NCBI RefSeq assembly: GCF_900128495.1
Contig: NZ_LT635801.1
Coordinates: 1,003,997-1,067,996 of the forward strand
Origin: Bacteroides ilei
GTDB taxonomy: Bacteria; Bacteroidota; Bacteroidia; Bacteroidales; Bacteroidaceae
Direction of reading: 5' to 3'
DNA: 64,000 nt
The position numbers and the translations under genes are program-made. Every line of letters starts with the position of its first letter. Position 1 is the first letter of the stretch. The notes under the pieces were generated by a model, which saw only the letters and a list, made by a program, of their open reading frames with translations, did not search any database and was not told the DNA's origin. Positions 37,842-45,897 of the stretch are shown piece after piece.

Positions 37842-39611
37842 ATGGAAGAGAAGAAGATGGTAGGCCTGAAGATTGACAGGCACGACATTTCGGTGCCCGA
37901 AGGGACTACGGTGCTGGAGGCGGCGAGGCTGCTGGGGATAGACATTCCTACGCTGTGCCATGTGGACCTGAAAGGGACCTGTATAAAGAGTACGCCGGCT
38001 TCCTGCCGCATCTGTGTGGTGGAGGTGGAGGGACGGAAGAACCTGGCGCCTGCCTGCTCTACGGAGTGCAGGGAGGGGATGGTGGTGAGGACCAGTACGC
38101 TGCGGGTGATGAACGCCCGGAAGGTGGTGACGGAACTGATTCTCTCGGACCACCCGAACGAGTGCCTTACCTGCCCGAAGTCGGGCGACTGCGAGCTGCA
38201 GAACCTGGCCCTGCGGTTCAATATACGTGAGATGCCTTTCAACGGAGGGGAGCTTTCGCCCCGCAAGCGGGAGGTTACGGCTTCCATTGTGCGCAACATG
38301 GACAAGTGTATCTTCTGCCGCCGGTGTGAGACGGTGTGCAACGAGGTGCAGACGGTAGGGGCGCTGGGAGCGGTGAGAAGGGGGTTCAATACCACGATTG
38401 CCCCGGCGTTCGACAGGATGATGTCGGAAAGCGAGTGTACGTACTGCGGGCAGTGCGTGGCGGTCTGTCCGGTAGGGGCGCTTACGGAAAGGGACCATAC
38501 CAACCGGCTGATGGAGGACCTGAGCGACCCGGACAAGGTTGTGGTGGTGCAGACGGCTCCGGCGGTACGCGCCGCACTGGGGGAGGAGTTCGGCATGCCT
38601 GCCGGTACGCTGGTTACGGGTAAGATGGTCACGGCCCTGCGGGAACTGGGCTTCGACTATGTGTTCGATACCGATTTTGCCGCCGACCTGACGGTGATGG
38701 AGGAGGGGAGTGAGATTCTGGAGAGGCTGGAAAACCACCTGCACGGCGACGCGACGAGCAAGCTGCCTATCCTTACTTCCTGCTGTCCGGCATGGGTGAA
38801 TTTCTTCGAGCATTATTTCCCCGATATGCTGGATATCCCGTCGACCGCCCGTTCGCCGCAGCAGATGTTCGGGGCGGTGGCCAAGCATTACTGGGCAGGG
38901 AAGATGGGTATTCCCAGGGAGAAGCTGGTGGTGGTTTCCGTCATGCCCTGCCTGGCGAAGAAGTACGAGTGCGACCGTCCGGAGTTCCGGAGTGGGGGGA
39001 TTCCTGATGTGGACTATTCGCTGTCTACACGTGAGCTGGCCCGGCTCATCAGGCGGTCGAACATTTCGCTGGAGAACATGCCCGACGGGGAATTCGATTC
39101 TCCGATGGGGGAATCGACCGGTGCAGGAGTGATATTCGGCACTACCGGAGGGGTGATGGAGGCTGCCCTGCGCTCGGTCTATGAAATCTATACGGGAAAG
39201 GTGCTGGAGGAACTGGAGTTCCGGCAGGTAAGGGGGATGGAAGGTATCCGCGAGGCGGAGGTGGATCTGGACGGCTTTAGCCTGAAGGTGGGCATCGCCC
39301 ACGGACTGGGTAACGCCCGGAAACTGCTTGACGATATCCGTGCCGGAAGGAACCATTACCATGTAATCGAGATCATGGCTTGCCCGGGTGGCTGTGTGGG
39401 AGGAGGCGGACAGCCAATCCACCACGGCAATTCGGACATCCTGAGAGCCAGGGCGGAGGCGCTTTACCGGGAAGACCGGCAGAAGCTTTTGCGCAAGTCG
39501 CATGAAAACCCGTTCATCACCCGGCTTTACGAGGAGTTTCTGGGAAGGCCTCTGGGCGCAAGGTCGCATGAACTGCTGCATACACATTATTTCAACAGAC
39601 GGAAGGACTGA
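37842..39611 (+). CDS. hydA: [FeFe] hydrogenase catalytic subunit (HydA/HndD type)
   Basis: 589 residues, cytoplasmic. N-terminal plant-type [2Fe-2S] domain (CHVDLKGTC...SCRICVVEVEG...CSTEC), the His-ligated cluster motif HPNECLTCPKSGDCELQ, two [4Fe-4S] motifs (CIFCRRCETVC; CTYCGQCVAVCP), then the H-domain with its three signatures: L1 TSCCPAWVNFFE, L2 MPCLAKKYE, L3 EIMACPGGCVGGGGQP. All H-cluster cysteines are present, so it should be active once matured by HydE, HydF and HydG, none of which is encoded here. It makes H2 from NADH and reduced ferredoxin together. It lies between the flavoprotein subunit and the NuoE-like subunit. Confidence 0.96.
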   Translation: MEEKKMVGLKIDRHDISVPEGTTVLEAARLLGIDIPTLCHVDLKGTCIKSTPASCRICVVEVEGRKNLAPACSTECREGMVVRTSTLRVMNARKVVTELILSDHPNECLTCPKSGDCELQNLALRFNIREMPFNGGELSPRKREVTASIVRNMDKCIFCRRCETVCNEVQTVGALGAVRRGFNTTIAPAFDRMMSESECTYCGQCVAVCPVGALTERDHTNRLMEDLSDPDKVVVVQTAPAVRAALGEEFGMPAGTLVTGKMVTALRELGFDYVFDTDFAADLTVMEEGSEILERLENHLHGDATSKLPILTSCCPAWVNFFEHYFPDMLDIPSTARSPQQMFGAVAKHYWAGKMGIPREKLVVVSVMPCLAKKYECDRPEFRSGGIPDVDYSLSTRELARLIRRSNISLENMPDGEFDSPMGESTGAGVIFGTTGGVMEAALRSVYEIYTGKVLEELEFRQVRGMEGIREAEVDLDGFSLKVGIAHGLGNARKLLDDIRAGRNHYHVIEIMACPGGCVGGGGQPIHHGNSDILRARAEALYREDRQKLLRKSHENPFITRLYEEFLGRPLGARSHELLHTHYFNRRKD

Positions 39612-39615
39612 AGGT

Positions 39616-40092
39616 ATGGCTGAAACAAGACTAGCCTGCAACATCGTCTCCCAGGTGGAGGCGATCTGCGACAGACATCGTAACGACTCCGGGGAACTGA
39701 TCAACATCCTGCATGAGGCGCAGGGGTTGCAGGGGTATCTGCCGGAAGAGATGCAACGCGTCATTGCCCGGAAGCTGGACATTCCGGTTTCGAGGGTGTA
39801 CGGGGTGGTGACTTTCTATACGTTCTTTACCATGACTCCGAAGGGGAAGTACCCTATTTCGGTGTGTATGGGTACGGCCTGTTACGTGAGGGGCGGCGAG
39901 AAGCTGCTGGAGGAGCTGAAGAGGAGGCTGGGGATTGATGTGGGGGAGACTACCCCCGACGGGAAATTCTCGCTCGACTGCCTGCGCTGTGTGGGGGCCT
40001 GCGGACTGGCTCCGGTGATGATGGTGGGCGAAAAGGTGTACGGACGCCTACAGGCGGCGGATATCAAGGCTATCCTTGACGGACTGGAATGA
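39616..40092 (+). CDS. Bifurcating hydrogenase NuoE-like [2Fe-2S] subunit (HydC/HndA type)
   Basis: 158 residues from ATG 39616 (MAETRLACNIVSQ), 4 bp after hydA. A thioredoxin-like fold with the four cluster cysteines in CMGTACYVRGG and CLRCVGACGLAP, and the family motif LPEEMQRVIARKLDIPVSRVYGVVTFYTFF. It completes a trimeric HydABC-type complex. The order flavoprotein-catalytic-NuoE-like differs from the frequent NuoE-NuoF-HydA order. A longer in-frame ORF starting inside hydA is not credible. Confidence 0.94.
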   Translation: MAETRLACNIVSQVEAICDRHRNDSGELINILHEAQGLQGYLPEEMQRVIARKLDIPVSRVYGVVTFYTFFTMTPKGKYPISVCMGTACYVRGGEKLLEELKRRLGIDVGETTPDGKFSLDCLRCVGACGLAPVMMVGEKVYGRLQAADIKAILDGLE

Positions 40093-40118
40093 GGCTGTGT
40101 GCCGGCCGTATAAAATTT

Positions 40119-40152
40119 CAGGCGCTCCGGAGGTATGTTACCGGAACGCCTG
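40119..40152. terminator. Hairpin between hydrogenase operon and NifX-like gene
   Basis: A 12-bp stem CAGGCGCTCCGG (40119-40130) / CCGGAACGCCTG (40141-40152) with a single mismatch and a 10-nt loop, between two convergent genes. T-tracts are weak on both sides (AAATTTTA on the minus side). Confidence 0.5.
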
Positions 40153-40175
40153 GAAGCTGCTATGGCTGTTTTCTG

Positions 40176-40592
40176 TTATTTGAGCAGCGTGTATTTCTTT
40201 ACTGCCTGTATGGTCTTTTTGAGGATGCTTTCATTCTCGTGGTGGTGGCAGTCGTGATGGTCGCACACCTGTGCGTTGTCTACCAACTTTCCGTCGAGGT
40301 AGGCCTGGGCCACTTCCTTTATTTCACCTTTGCATCCGCGTATTACCGTAATCCCGTTTTCGGACAGCTTGTTTACCGCACCCTGGCCTATGTTTCCTGC
40401 CAGCATGACGGTCACTCCCATCTCGCGCAAGGTGGATGCGATGTTCGACTTGCATCCGCAGCCTTCGGGCGATTCGACGGTTCCGGTCGATGCGATCCGG
40501 TTGTCTTCATCGGTTTCTACTATCGTGTAGTAGGCACAGTGTCCGAAATGGTCGTCTACCATGCCGTCTCTTGTAGGAATTGCTAGTTTCAT
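40176..40592 (-). CDS. NifX/NifB-like metal-cofactor-binding domain protein (dinitrogenase iron-molybdenum cofactor family)
   Basis: A 138-residue protein of the DiNase_FeMo-co fold: MKLAIPTRDGMVDDHFGHCAYYTIVE, then EGCGCKSNIASTLREMGVTVMLAGNIGQGAVNKLSENGI. In nitrogen fixers relatives carry cofactor precursors; stand-alone members in anaerobes bind metal clusters of uncertain use. The C-terminal CDHHDCHHHENE is a plausible extra metal site. No nif genes are present. It lies 83 bp from the hydrogenase operon but faces it, so a role in hydrogenase metallocluster handling is only a guess from location. Confidence 0.85.
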   Translation of the reverse strand: MKLAIPTRDGMVDDHFGHCAYYTIVETDEDNRIASTGTVESPEGCGCKSNIASTLREMGVTVMLAGNIGQGAVNKLSENGITVIRGCKGEIKEVAQAYLDGKLVDNAQVCDHHDCHHHENESILKKTIQAVKKYTLLK

Positions 40593-40750
40593 GATATTTT
40601 GATTTTTTTGTTTGGTTAGGGCGGTAAAGATACGAAAAACAGCAGATAAGTAGGGCGTAAACCGGAAGGAAATGTGCCTTGGAGGGTTGTTTTTTTCAAT
40701 GAAAATGGGTTCCTTTGTAGAGTTTGTAATCTTTTAATCGGAAAAAAGTT

Positions 40751-41755
40751 ATGATAAATCCTGTATATGCCGCAGCCCCGGACCGTTATGAAAACGGGAT
40801 GAAATACCGGAGGGCCGGTAAGAGTGGTATTCTGTTGCCGGAGATTTCGCTGGGACTCTGGCATAATTTCGGTGATGTGGATACGCTGGCCGGCAGTGAA
40901 CGCAAGCTGCATTACGCGCTCGATCACGGCATCACGTATATTGACCTGGCAAACAATTACGGACCTTCCTACGGGTCGGCCGAAGAGACTTTCGGTCAGG
41001 TGATGAAACGTTCGCTGGCACCGTACCGCGACGAGCTGTTCATAGCTACCAAGGCGGGGCACGACATGTGGCCCGGACCCTACGGCAACTGGGGGTCGCG
41101 CAAGTCGCTGACGGCCAGTCTGGACCAGAGTCTGAAACGGATGAACCTGGATTATGTGGATATCTTCTATTCGCACCGCTATGATCCGGAAACACCGCTG
41201 GAGGAGACGTTGCAGACGCTGGTGGATATGGTACGTCAGGGGAAGGCGCTTTATGTGGGAATCTCGAAATACCCGCCCGAGGCCGCCCGTTTTGCCTACC
41301 GGTACCTGAAGGAACGGGATGTGCAGTGCCTGCTGTACCAGGGACGGTATAACATGCTGGACCGGGCTCCGGAAGAGGCGGGGATACTGAAGGAGGCCCA
41401 GGAGAATGGGGCCGGTTTTGTGGCCTTTTCGCCGCTGGCGCAGGGATTGCTTACCGGACGTTACCTGAACGGTATTCCGGAAGATTCGCGTATAGCGCGC
41501 GGAGGTTTCCTGAAAAAAGAGGCGCTTACGGAAGACATGCTCCGCAAGATCAGAGACCTGGACAGTCTGGCTGCACGCCGCGGACAGACGCTGGCCGAGA
41601 TGGCTCTGGCCTGGCTGCTGAAAGACGGGCTGGTGACTTCGGTTATCGTGGGGGCCAGTTCGGTGGAACAGTTAGCCGATAACCTGAAGGCCTTGCGGAA
41701 CACCTCGTTCGATGCCGAAGAGCTTCAGGCTATTGACACTGTCATAAAGGGATGA
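40751..41755 (+). CDS. Aldo/keto reductase (YghZ / potassium-channel beta-subunit-like)
   Basis: A 334-residue NADPH-dependent reductase. Catalytic tetrad candidates are D and Y in TYIDLANNYGPSYGSAEETFG, K in IATKAGHDMW and H in DIFYSHRYDPETPLEETL. The C-terminal VTSVIVGASSVEQLADNL is the cofactor-binding loop. The N-terminal form KYRRAGKSGILLPEISLGLWHNFG and the ...YNMLDRAPEEAG segment match the L-glyceraldehyde-3-phosphate reductase (YghZ) group, which detoxifies aldehydes such as methylglyoxal. It stands alone and ends 4 bp from the convergent esterase gene. Confidence 0.9.
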   Translation: MINPVYAAAPDRYENGMKYRRAGKSGILLPEISLGLWHNFGDVDTLAGSERKLHYALDHGITYIDLANNYGPSYGSAEETFGQVMKRSLAPYRDELFIATKAGHDMWPGPYGNWGSRKSLTASLDQSLKRMNLDYVDIFYSHRYDPETPLEETLQTLVDMVRQGKALYVGISKYPPEAARFAYRYLKERDVQCLLYQGRYNMLDRAPEEAGILKEAQENGAGFVAFSPLAQGLLTGRYLNGIPEDSRIARGGFLKKEALTEDMLRKIRDLDSLAARRGQTLAEMALAWLLKDGLVTSVIVGASSVEQLADNLKALRNTSFDAEELQAIDTVIKG

Positions 41756-41759
41756 GACG

Positions 41760-42860
41760 TCAGTCCCATCCTGTAATCCGGCGGAGGTAGGCGGTGAGCT
41801 CGGCCGCCATTTTCATCTGCTGCCGGCGGCTCGGGTGATAGGATGCCCCGTAGCCGAGTGATCCGGTCTGCGGTGACATGTCGAAGCGGTATATCTCCGT
41901 GTCGCCTTCCTTTCTGCGCTCGTCGGCCACGGTATCCATGGCTTTCTTTACGTCGGCAAGCTGCCGGCCTCTCATCATGGACCCGCTGAGCAACACGATC
42001 TTGGCGTGTGGATAATGCTGGCGGAGGCGTTTCAGGAACTGGCGGTATGCGTCGGTAAGCAGGCGCATGTCGTATTTGCCGGCGCCGGTATCGTTGGTAC
42101 CCAGGTTGATACAGACTACATCGGGGGTGAACCGGCTGTGGTCCCATTCCTCCGAAGGGTCGGTAAACAGGGTCTGTTCATACATGGCGGGCAGGCAGTC
42201 GGGGCTTCCGGTTACGGGGCCGTTATAGTTACGGTAGATTCCGATGCCGGAGCGGGCCACCACCAGGTGCTGTGCGTTGAGGGCGCGGGCGGTAAGGGCC
42301 GCATAGGTGTAGTAATGGTTCTCGGTCTCGTAAGTGAACGGGTCGCGGGGATTCTCCGACTCCACGCCGTAGCCGCAGGTGATGGAGTTGCCTATGAATT
42401 CGATGCGTCGTCCGGGCAACTGGGGGGCGGGGGCGAGCTTGCGTCCCTTGTCGAGGTAGAAGCCCAGGAAGGCCGGTTTGATGCGATACCCTTCCAGTAC
42501 ATACATGATGCGTGCGCTGTGTACCGTATCTGCCAGTCCTTCGGCCAGCGTGACGACGGAATCGTTCTGGTATGCCGTAACACGGATGGCCGGCTGGCGG
42601 TCAATCTCGACCATGAACGACCCGCTTCCACGGCGTGTCTTCATCTGCAGGAAGGTGCCTTCGAAATTGGCGGATATGGTTACTCCCGGGTAGGTGAACC
42701 GCACGGAATCGGGGTAGGTATGGCTGGTGCGTCCCATATACACGATCTGTTCACTGCTTGCGGGGAAAAAGCTTTTCCCGGTCTGGGCCGCAGCAACGGA
42801 AAAATGGCTGCTGCCCAGAAGGGCGGCAGCCATGTATGGTAGAAGCAGTCTGCTTTTCAT
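41760..42860 (-). CDS. SGNH/GDSL esterase, CE2-like, secreted
   Basis: 366 residues from ATG 42860 (MKSRLLLPYMAAALLG); a TTG five codons earlier is in frame but less likely. The signal peptide ends near VAAAQ. The N-terminal beta-sandwich (residues about 30-125: YMGRTSHTYPDSVRFTYPGVTISANFEGT) and the SGNH domain with nucleophile in EFIGNSITCGYGVESENP, the block III VVCINLGTNDTGAG, and the catalytic H in GASYHPSRRQQ resemble CE2 acetyl esterases, which deacetylate xylan or mannan fragments. It lies 16 bp after the C1B peptidase gene and may share its transcript. Confidence 0.87.
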   Translation of the reverse strand: MKSRLLLPYMAAALLGSSHFSVAAAQTGKSFFPASSEQIVYMGRTSHTYPDSVRFTYPGVTISANFEGTFLQMKTRRGSGSFMVEIDRQPAIRVTAYQNDSVVTLAEGLADTVHSARIMYVLEGYRIKPAFLGFYLDKGRKLAPAPQLPGRRIEFIGNSITCGYGVESENPRDPFTYETENHYYTYAALTARALNAQHLVVARSGIGIYRNYNGPVTGSPDCLPAMYEQTLFTDPSEEWDHSRFTPDVVCINLGTNDTGAGKYDMRLLTDAYRQFLKRLRQHYPHAKIVLLSGSMMRGRQLADVKKAMDTVADERRKEGDTEIYRFDMSPQTGSLGYGASYHPSRRQQMKMAAELTAYLRRITGWD

Positions 42861-42876
42861 GAGCGGTCTCTTCAAA

Positions 42877-44055
42877 TCAGTTGATACCCAGTTTTTTCTT
42901 CATCTCTTTTGTCAGGGCATCCTTGTGCATCAGCACGTAGATGGTCTTGGCGCGTACGAAGCTTTCCGACATGTTGAGATAACCGCCGAAGGCGTTGCGT
43001 TCCGTACCCCAGGAGTTCTTGGTGATGTAGTACTTGGTACCGTTCTGGTCCTTGGCTATTCCGGTGAGGTGCATCAGGTGGTCGTCGGTCGTTGCGCCCG
43101 ATTCATAGCCGGCCTGACGGATTTCGGGAGTCACGTTGACTTCCGGATATGGCTGCTTGAACTTGTAGATCTCTTCCAGGCGTTCGTTCGGATCCATCTT
43201 CTCGAAGCGGGCACGGTCGGTATCCTTGAACTCGTCGATGTTTCCCACTTCCGGGTTGATGGCTACGCCGTTCTTGAAGGAGAATCCTTTTTCACTCACG
43301 TCACCGTCCCAGGCTACGGTATAGCCGCTTTCGAGGGCATGGTCGGTAGCCGCCATCATTTCATCGAGCGGAAGGTTGTACATCCGGGCGTGTTCCCAGT
43401 TGTCGGGAATCTCGACTTCGAACGGGAGGTAATAAGGCTTGTGGGTGAAGCTGGTAAGCATCACGTAGTCGTCGGGGTTGATGCCCAGGCTTTCGGCAAA
43501 GCTCTTCGGGGTATATTCCTTTCCCTTGTAGGTGAACTTTTCGGGGAGCTTGCCCATGTAGATGTCGAACAGGCTGTTGATGAGCTCCTTGTATTCGGGG
43601 CTGGCCTGGCGCAACTTCACGGCTTCCTTGCCGATGGCTGTCAGGTATCCGGCCAGTTCCTTGTGGTTATGTGTCTTGGAATCGTAGTTGATGCCGCTGT
43701 ACACTTCCTCGGGAACGATTCCTACCTGTTCGAAGGCGGTGAACCAGCTCGGTGAGATACTTCCCTGTCCGATGTTACCACGTCCGTGGCGCATGAAATT
43801 GTCTTCCAGCTGGTTCAGGTATTTCTGGCGTACGATGTACATCTCAGACAAGTCGTATTCGCCTTTTCCCTGACGGAGCAGTTCGGCTTCAATGAAGGAA
43901 GTGGTGGCGAAGCACCAGCAGGTTCCTGTAGAAGCCTGGTTCTTTACCGGTGTCACTTTCTGGTTGACGACGGTAGTGAAACGGTAACCGTCTTGTGCCC
44001 ATAATGTTGCCGAAGCGAACAGCAGGGCGGCAAATGTAAGAGTTCTTGTTTTCAT
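42877..44055 (-). CDS. C1B-family cysteine aminopeptidase (PepC/bleomycin-hydrolase-like), exported
   Basis: 392 residues with a signal peptide (MKTRTLTFAALLFASATLWAQ). The papain-like catalytic residues are C in QASTGTCWCFATTSF, H in DDHLMHLTGIAKD and N in YYITKNSWG. The large insertion between them and the C-terminal tail ending KKLGIN match C1B family aminopeptidases, in which the C-terminus projects into the active site and fixes exopeptidase activity. Export is unusual compared with cytosolic PepC of other bacteria but common in Bacteroidetes. It is followed by the CE2-like gene and preceded by the C69 dipeptidase gene, both on the same strand. Confidence 0.92.
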   Translation of the reverse strand: MKTRTLTFAALLFASATLWAQDGYRFTTVVNQKVTPVKNQASTGTCWCFATTSFIEAELLRQGKGEYDLSEMYIVRQKYLNQLEDNFMRHGRGNIGQGSISPSWFTAFEQVGIVPEEVYSGINYDSKTHNHKELAGYLTAIGKEAVKLRQASPEYKELINSLFDIYMGKLPEKFTYKGKEYTPKSFAESLGINPDDYVMLTSFTHKPYYLPFEVEIPDNWEHARMYNLPLDEMMAATDHALESGYTVAWDGDVSEKGFSFKNGVAINPEVGNIDEFKDTDRARFEKMDPNERLEEIYKFKQPYPEVNVTPEIRQAGYESGATTDDHLMHLTGIAKDQNGTKYYITKNSWGTERNAFGGYLNMSESFVRAKTIYVLMHKDALTKEMKKKLGIN

Positions 44056-44095
44056 ATTTTATGCGTTTTCAGTTGTTGGTTTCCTATATTGTCCT

Positions 44096-45694
44096 TTAGA
44101 ATCCGAAGCGGTAGTCGTTCCAGTATTTGGCTGCCATTTCATCCCAGCGGAGTATGGTGGCTCCGATAAAGTCGGTGGTATAGCCGGTAAGGTAAGCCTT
44201 GGCTGCCGTTTCTCCCTCTTCCTTCAGGATGCGCTGGTAGGTAGCTTCCACCGTCGGGAGTTCGGACAGTCCTTTCTTCTCGAAGTGGAGAATGTTCTTT
44301 TCCATGATGCCGCGGGCATTTCCCCAGCGTACGGTAGCCAGCTTGTTGGCGCGGCGGTAGTGCCAGAGGGCTGCGTCTTCGCGGTAGCGGTGGTTTCCGC
44401 AGATCTTGTAGATGGCCGGCAGGTCGGTTGTACCGCAGAAGATAGGTACACGCGGACTCTGTCCCGGATTGTCCATGCTGAACCAGCATACACCGCCTAC
44501 AGCGTCGGGGAGCCAGCCGCGGAGCTGGATGACGGTAGCGTAGGCACATTGGGGTACGGCTATGTTACGGTTGGATGTGACTGCGTTTTCGCGGATGCCG
44601 TTCAGCATCTTGATTTCGTCCGGGCGCATCCAGGGGTTGGCTGCCGGACTGATGATGGTATCTGTCTTTCCTGTCTTTCTGTCCTTCTCGACAACCTTCA
44701 GGTTGCGTATGTTTTCCAGTTCCGTACCTTCATAGGTCTGGCGGAAGAAAGCCAGCACATCGGATACGCTCAGTTTCTTTTCGGGTTTTACGCTGAAGGG
44801 AAGCTCTTCGGCGTCCATGCTCAGCTTGAGCGACGGGGCCAGAGTGCTCAGGATAAAGTATTCACGGACGCTGAAAGCCTTCATCTTTCCGGAGTAGTTG
44901 GGGCCTCCGTAGGCTTTCCAGAACTTGAACGGTTCCTTTCCGTCCCAGAGTTTCAGTTTCTTTGCCACGCTAAATACGTTTTCCGAAGCCATGTAGTTGT
45001 CTTTGTCGTCCAGATTCAGTGTACTGATACGGGGGATGTTGGCCGATACACCCACTTCATCGTCGGGGATACGTACGGCAGCCCAGACACCGCCTACTTT
45101 GTCGGGGCCTTCACCGAACACCTCGAAGTGCCATACTTCTTTCGGGTCGGCAATGGTCAGACATTCGCCGGAATCACCGTATCCGTATTCCTTGATGAGC
45201 TTTCCCATGAGGGTGATGGCTTCGCGTGCTGTGGTACAGCGCTGCAGGGCCACCCGTGCAAGCTCTTCGATGCGGAACATGCCTTTCTTGTTATAGAGGG
45301 TATCGCGTCCGCTGATGGTGGTTTCTCCCATAGCCAGCTGTTTTTCGTTCATGCAGGGATAGGCTGTATCGAGGAATGAATAGGTATGACGTGCCTGTGG
45401 AATGGTACCTTTAATCTTCAGGTTGGTCTGGTCGGTTGCCGATTCGGTATGCATACGTCCGTCGTAAATTTCCATGATGGTATCGTTGGGATAGTCATGG
45501 GCGGGTTCGATGTTCACCCAGGTACGGTACCAGCTGTCGCAGGTATGGCTGGTGATGACGGAACCGTCGGTTGTGGCATTCCGGCCTACCATGATACTGG
45601 TACAGCAGTCCGGATCATAATGGACTGGATTTTGTGCGTTGACAAATTGCGAGAAAGCTAGTCCGATAAGAAGAATTGTGCTATAGACTTTCAT
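44096..45694 (-). CDS. C69-family dipeptidase, secreted
   Basis: 532 residues from ATG 45694 (MKVYSTILLIGLAFSQ); the longer open frame has no signal sequence and is rejected. After the signal peptide (cleavage near NAQN) comes the N-terminal nucleophile region DPDCCTSIMVGRNATTDGSVITSHTCD, as in C69 dipeptidases and related Ntn hydrolases, where a Cys becomes N-terminal after processing. Further family blocks are RIEELARVALQRCTTAREAI, GYGDSGECLTIADPKEVWHFEV and NIPRISTLN. It would finish digestion of peptides together with the C1B aminopeptidase 40 bp downstream. A promoter lies 30 bp upstream. Confidence 0.92.
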   Translation of the reverse strand: MKVYSTILLIGLAFSQFVNAQNPVHYDPDCCTSIMVGRNATTDGSVITSHTCDSWYRTWVNIEPAHDYPNDTIMEIYDGRMHTESATDQTNLKIKGTIPQARHTYSFLDTAYPCMNEKQLAMGETTISGRDTLYNKKGMFRIEELARVALQRCTTAREAITLMGKLIKEYGYGDSGECLTIADPKEVWHFEVFGEGPDKVGGVWAAVRIPDDEVGVSANIPRISTLNLDDKDNYMASENVFSVAKKLKLWDGKEPFKFWKAYGGPNYSGKMKAFSVREYFILSTLAPSLKLSMDAEELPFSVKPEKKLSVSDVLAFFRQTYEGTELENIRNLKVVEKDRKTGKTDTIISPAANPWMRPDEIKMLNGIRENAVTSNRNIAVPQCAYATVIQLRGWLPDAVGGVCWFSMDNPGQSPRVPIFCGTTDLPAIYKICGNHRYREDAALWHYRRANKLATVRWGNARGIMEKNILHFEKKGLSELPTVEATYQRILKEEGETAAKAYLTGYTTDFIGATILRWDEMAAKYWNDYRFGF

Positions 45695-45723
45695 GATTTT
45701 AACATTAAAATGATAACATGAGG

Positions 45724-45757
45724 CAAAAGTAATGAAAAAAAGTATAGGATGAACAAA
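45724..45757 (-). promoter_or_regulatory. Promoter candidate for the C69/C1B peptidase genes
   Basis: On the minus strand TTTG (45754-45757), 22 bp, TACTTTTG (45724-45731). The same TTTG also forms part of an exact alternative -7 box TATCTTTG (45754-45761), so two start sites are possible. Confidence 0.5.
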
Positions 45758-45813
45758 GATATCGGTTAAAATAATGGTTGACTTGTGGTATGATTTATAA
45801 AAAAATTCCGGAT

Positions 45814-45829
45814 TGTAACATAGGTGACA
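45814..45829 (+). promoter_or_regulatory. CRP/FNR-type operator (HcpR-like) upstream of ric
   Basis: A perfect TGTnAC-N4-GTnACA dyad (TGTAACATAGGTGACA). Nitrosative-stress regulators of the HcpR group in the CRP/FNR family bind sites of this type. It is centred about 29 bp before a GATATTTG -7-like box (45851-45858), the position expected for an activator near -44, and 69 bp before the ric start. Confidence 0.45.
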
Positions 45830-45897
45830 GAATTTTCCGTGTAGAATAGGGATATTTGCAGCGTGAAACAAGGAAAAAGGATAAACATTCTATCAAA

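Noticed and set aside
37803-39782. Antisense ORF of 659 residues opposite hydA
   Set aside because: Same artefact; hydA carries complete H-cluster motifs on the + strand.
42006-43755. + strand ORFs of 278 and 342 residues over the esterase and C1B genes
   Set aside because: Both are antisense shadows; no domain and no plausible start context.
44285-45379. + strand ORF of 364 residues inside the C69 dipeptidase
   Set aside because: Shadow of the minus-strand gene, which has a signal peptide, catalytic Cys region and family motifs.
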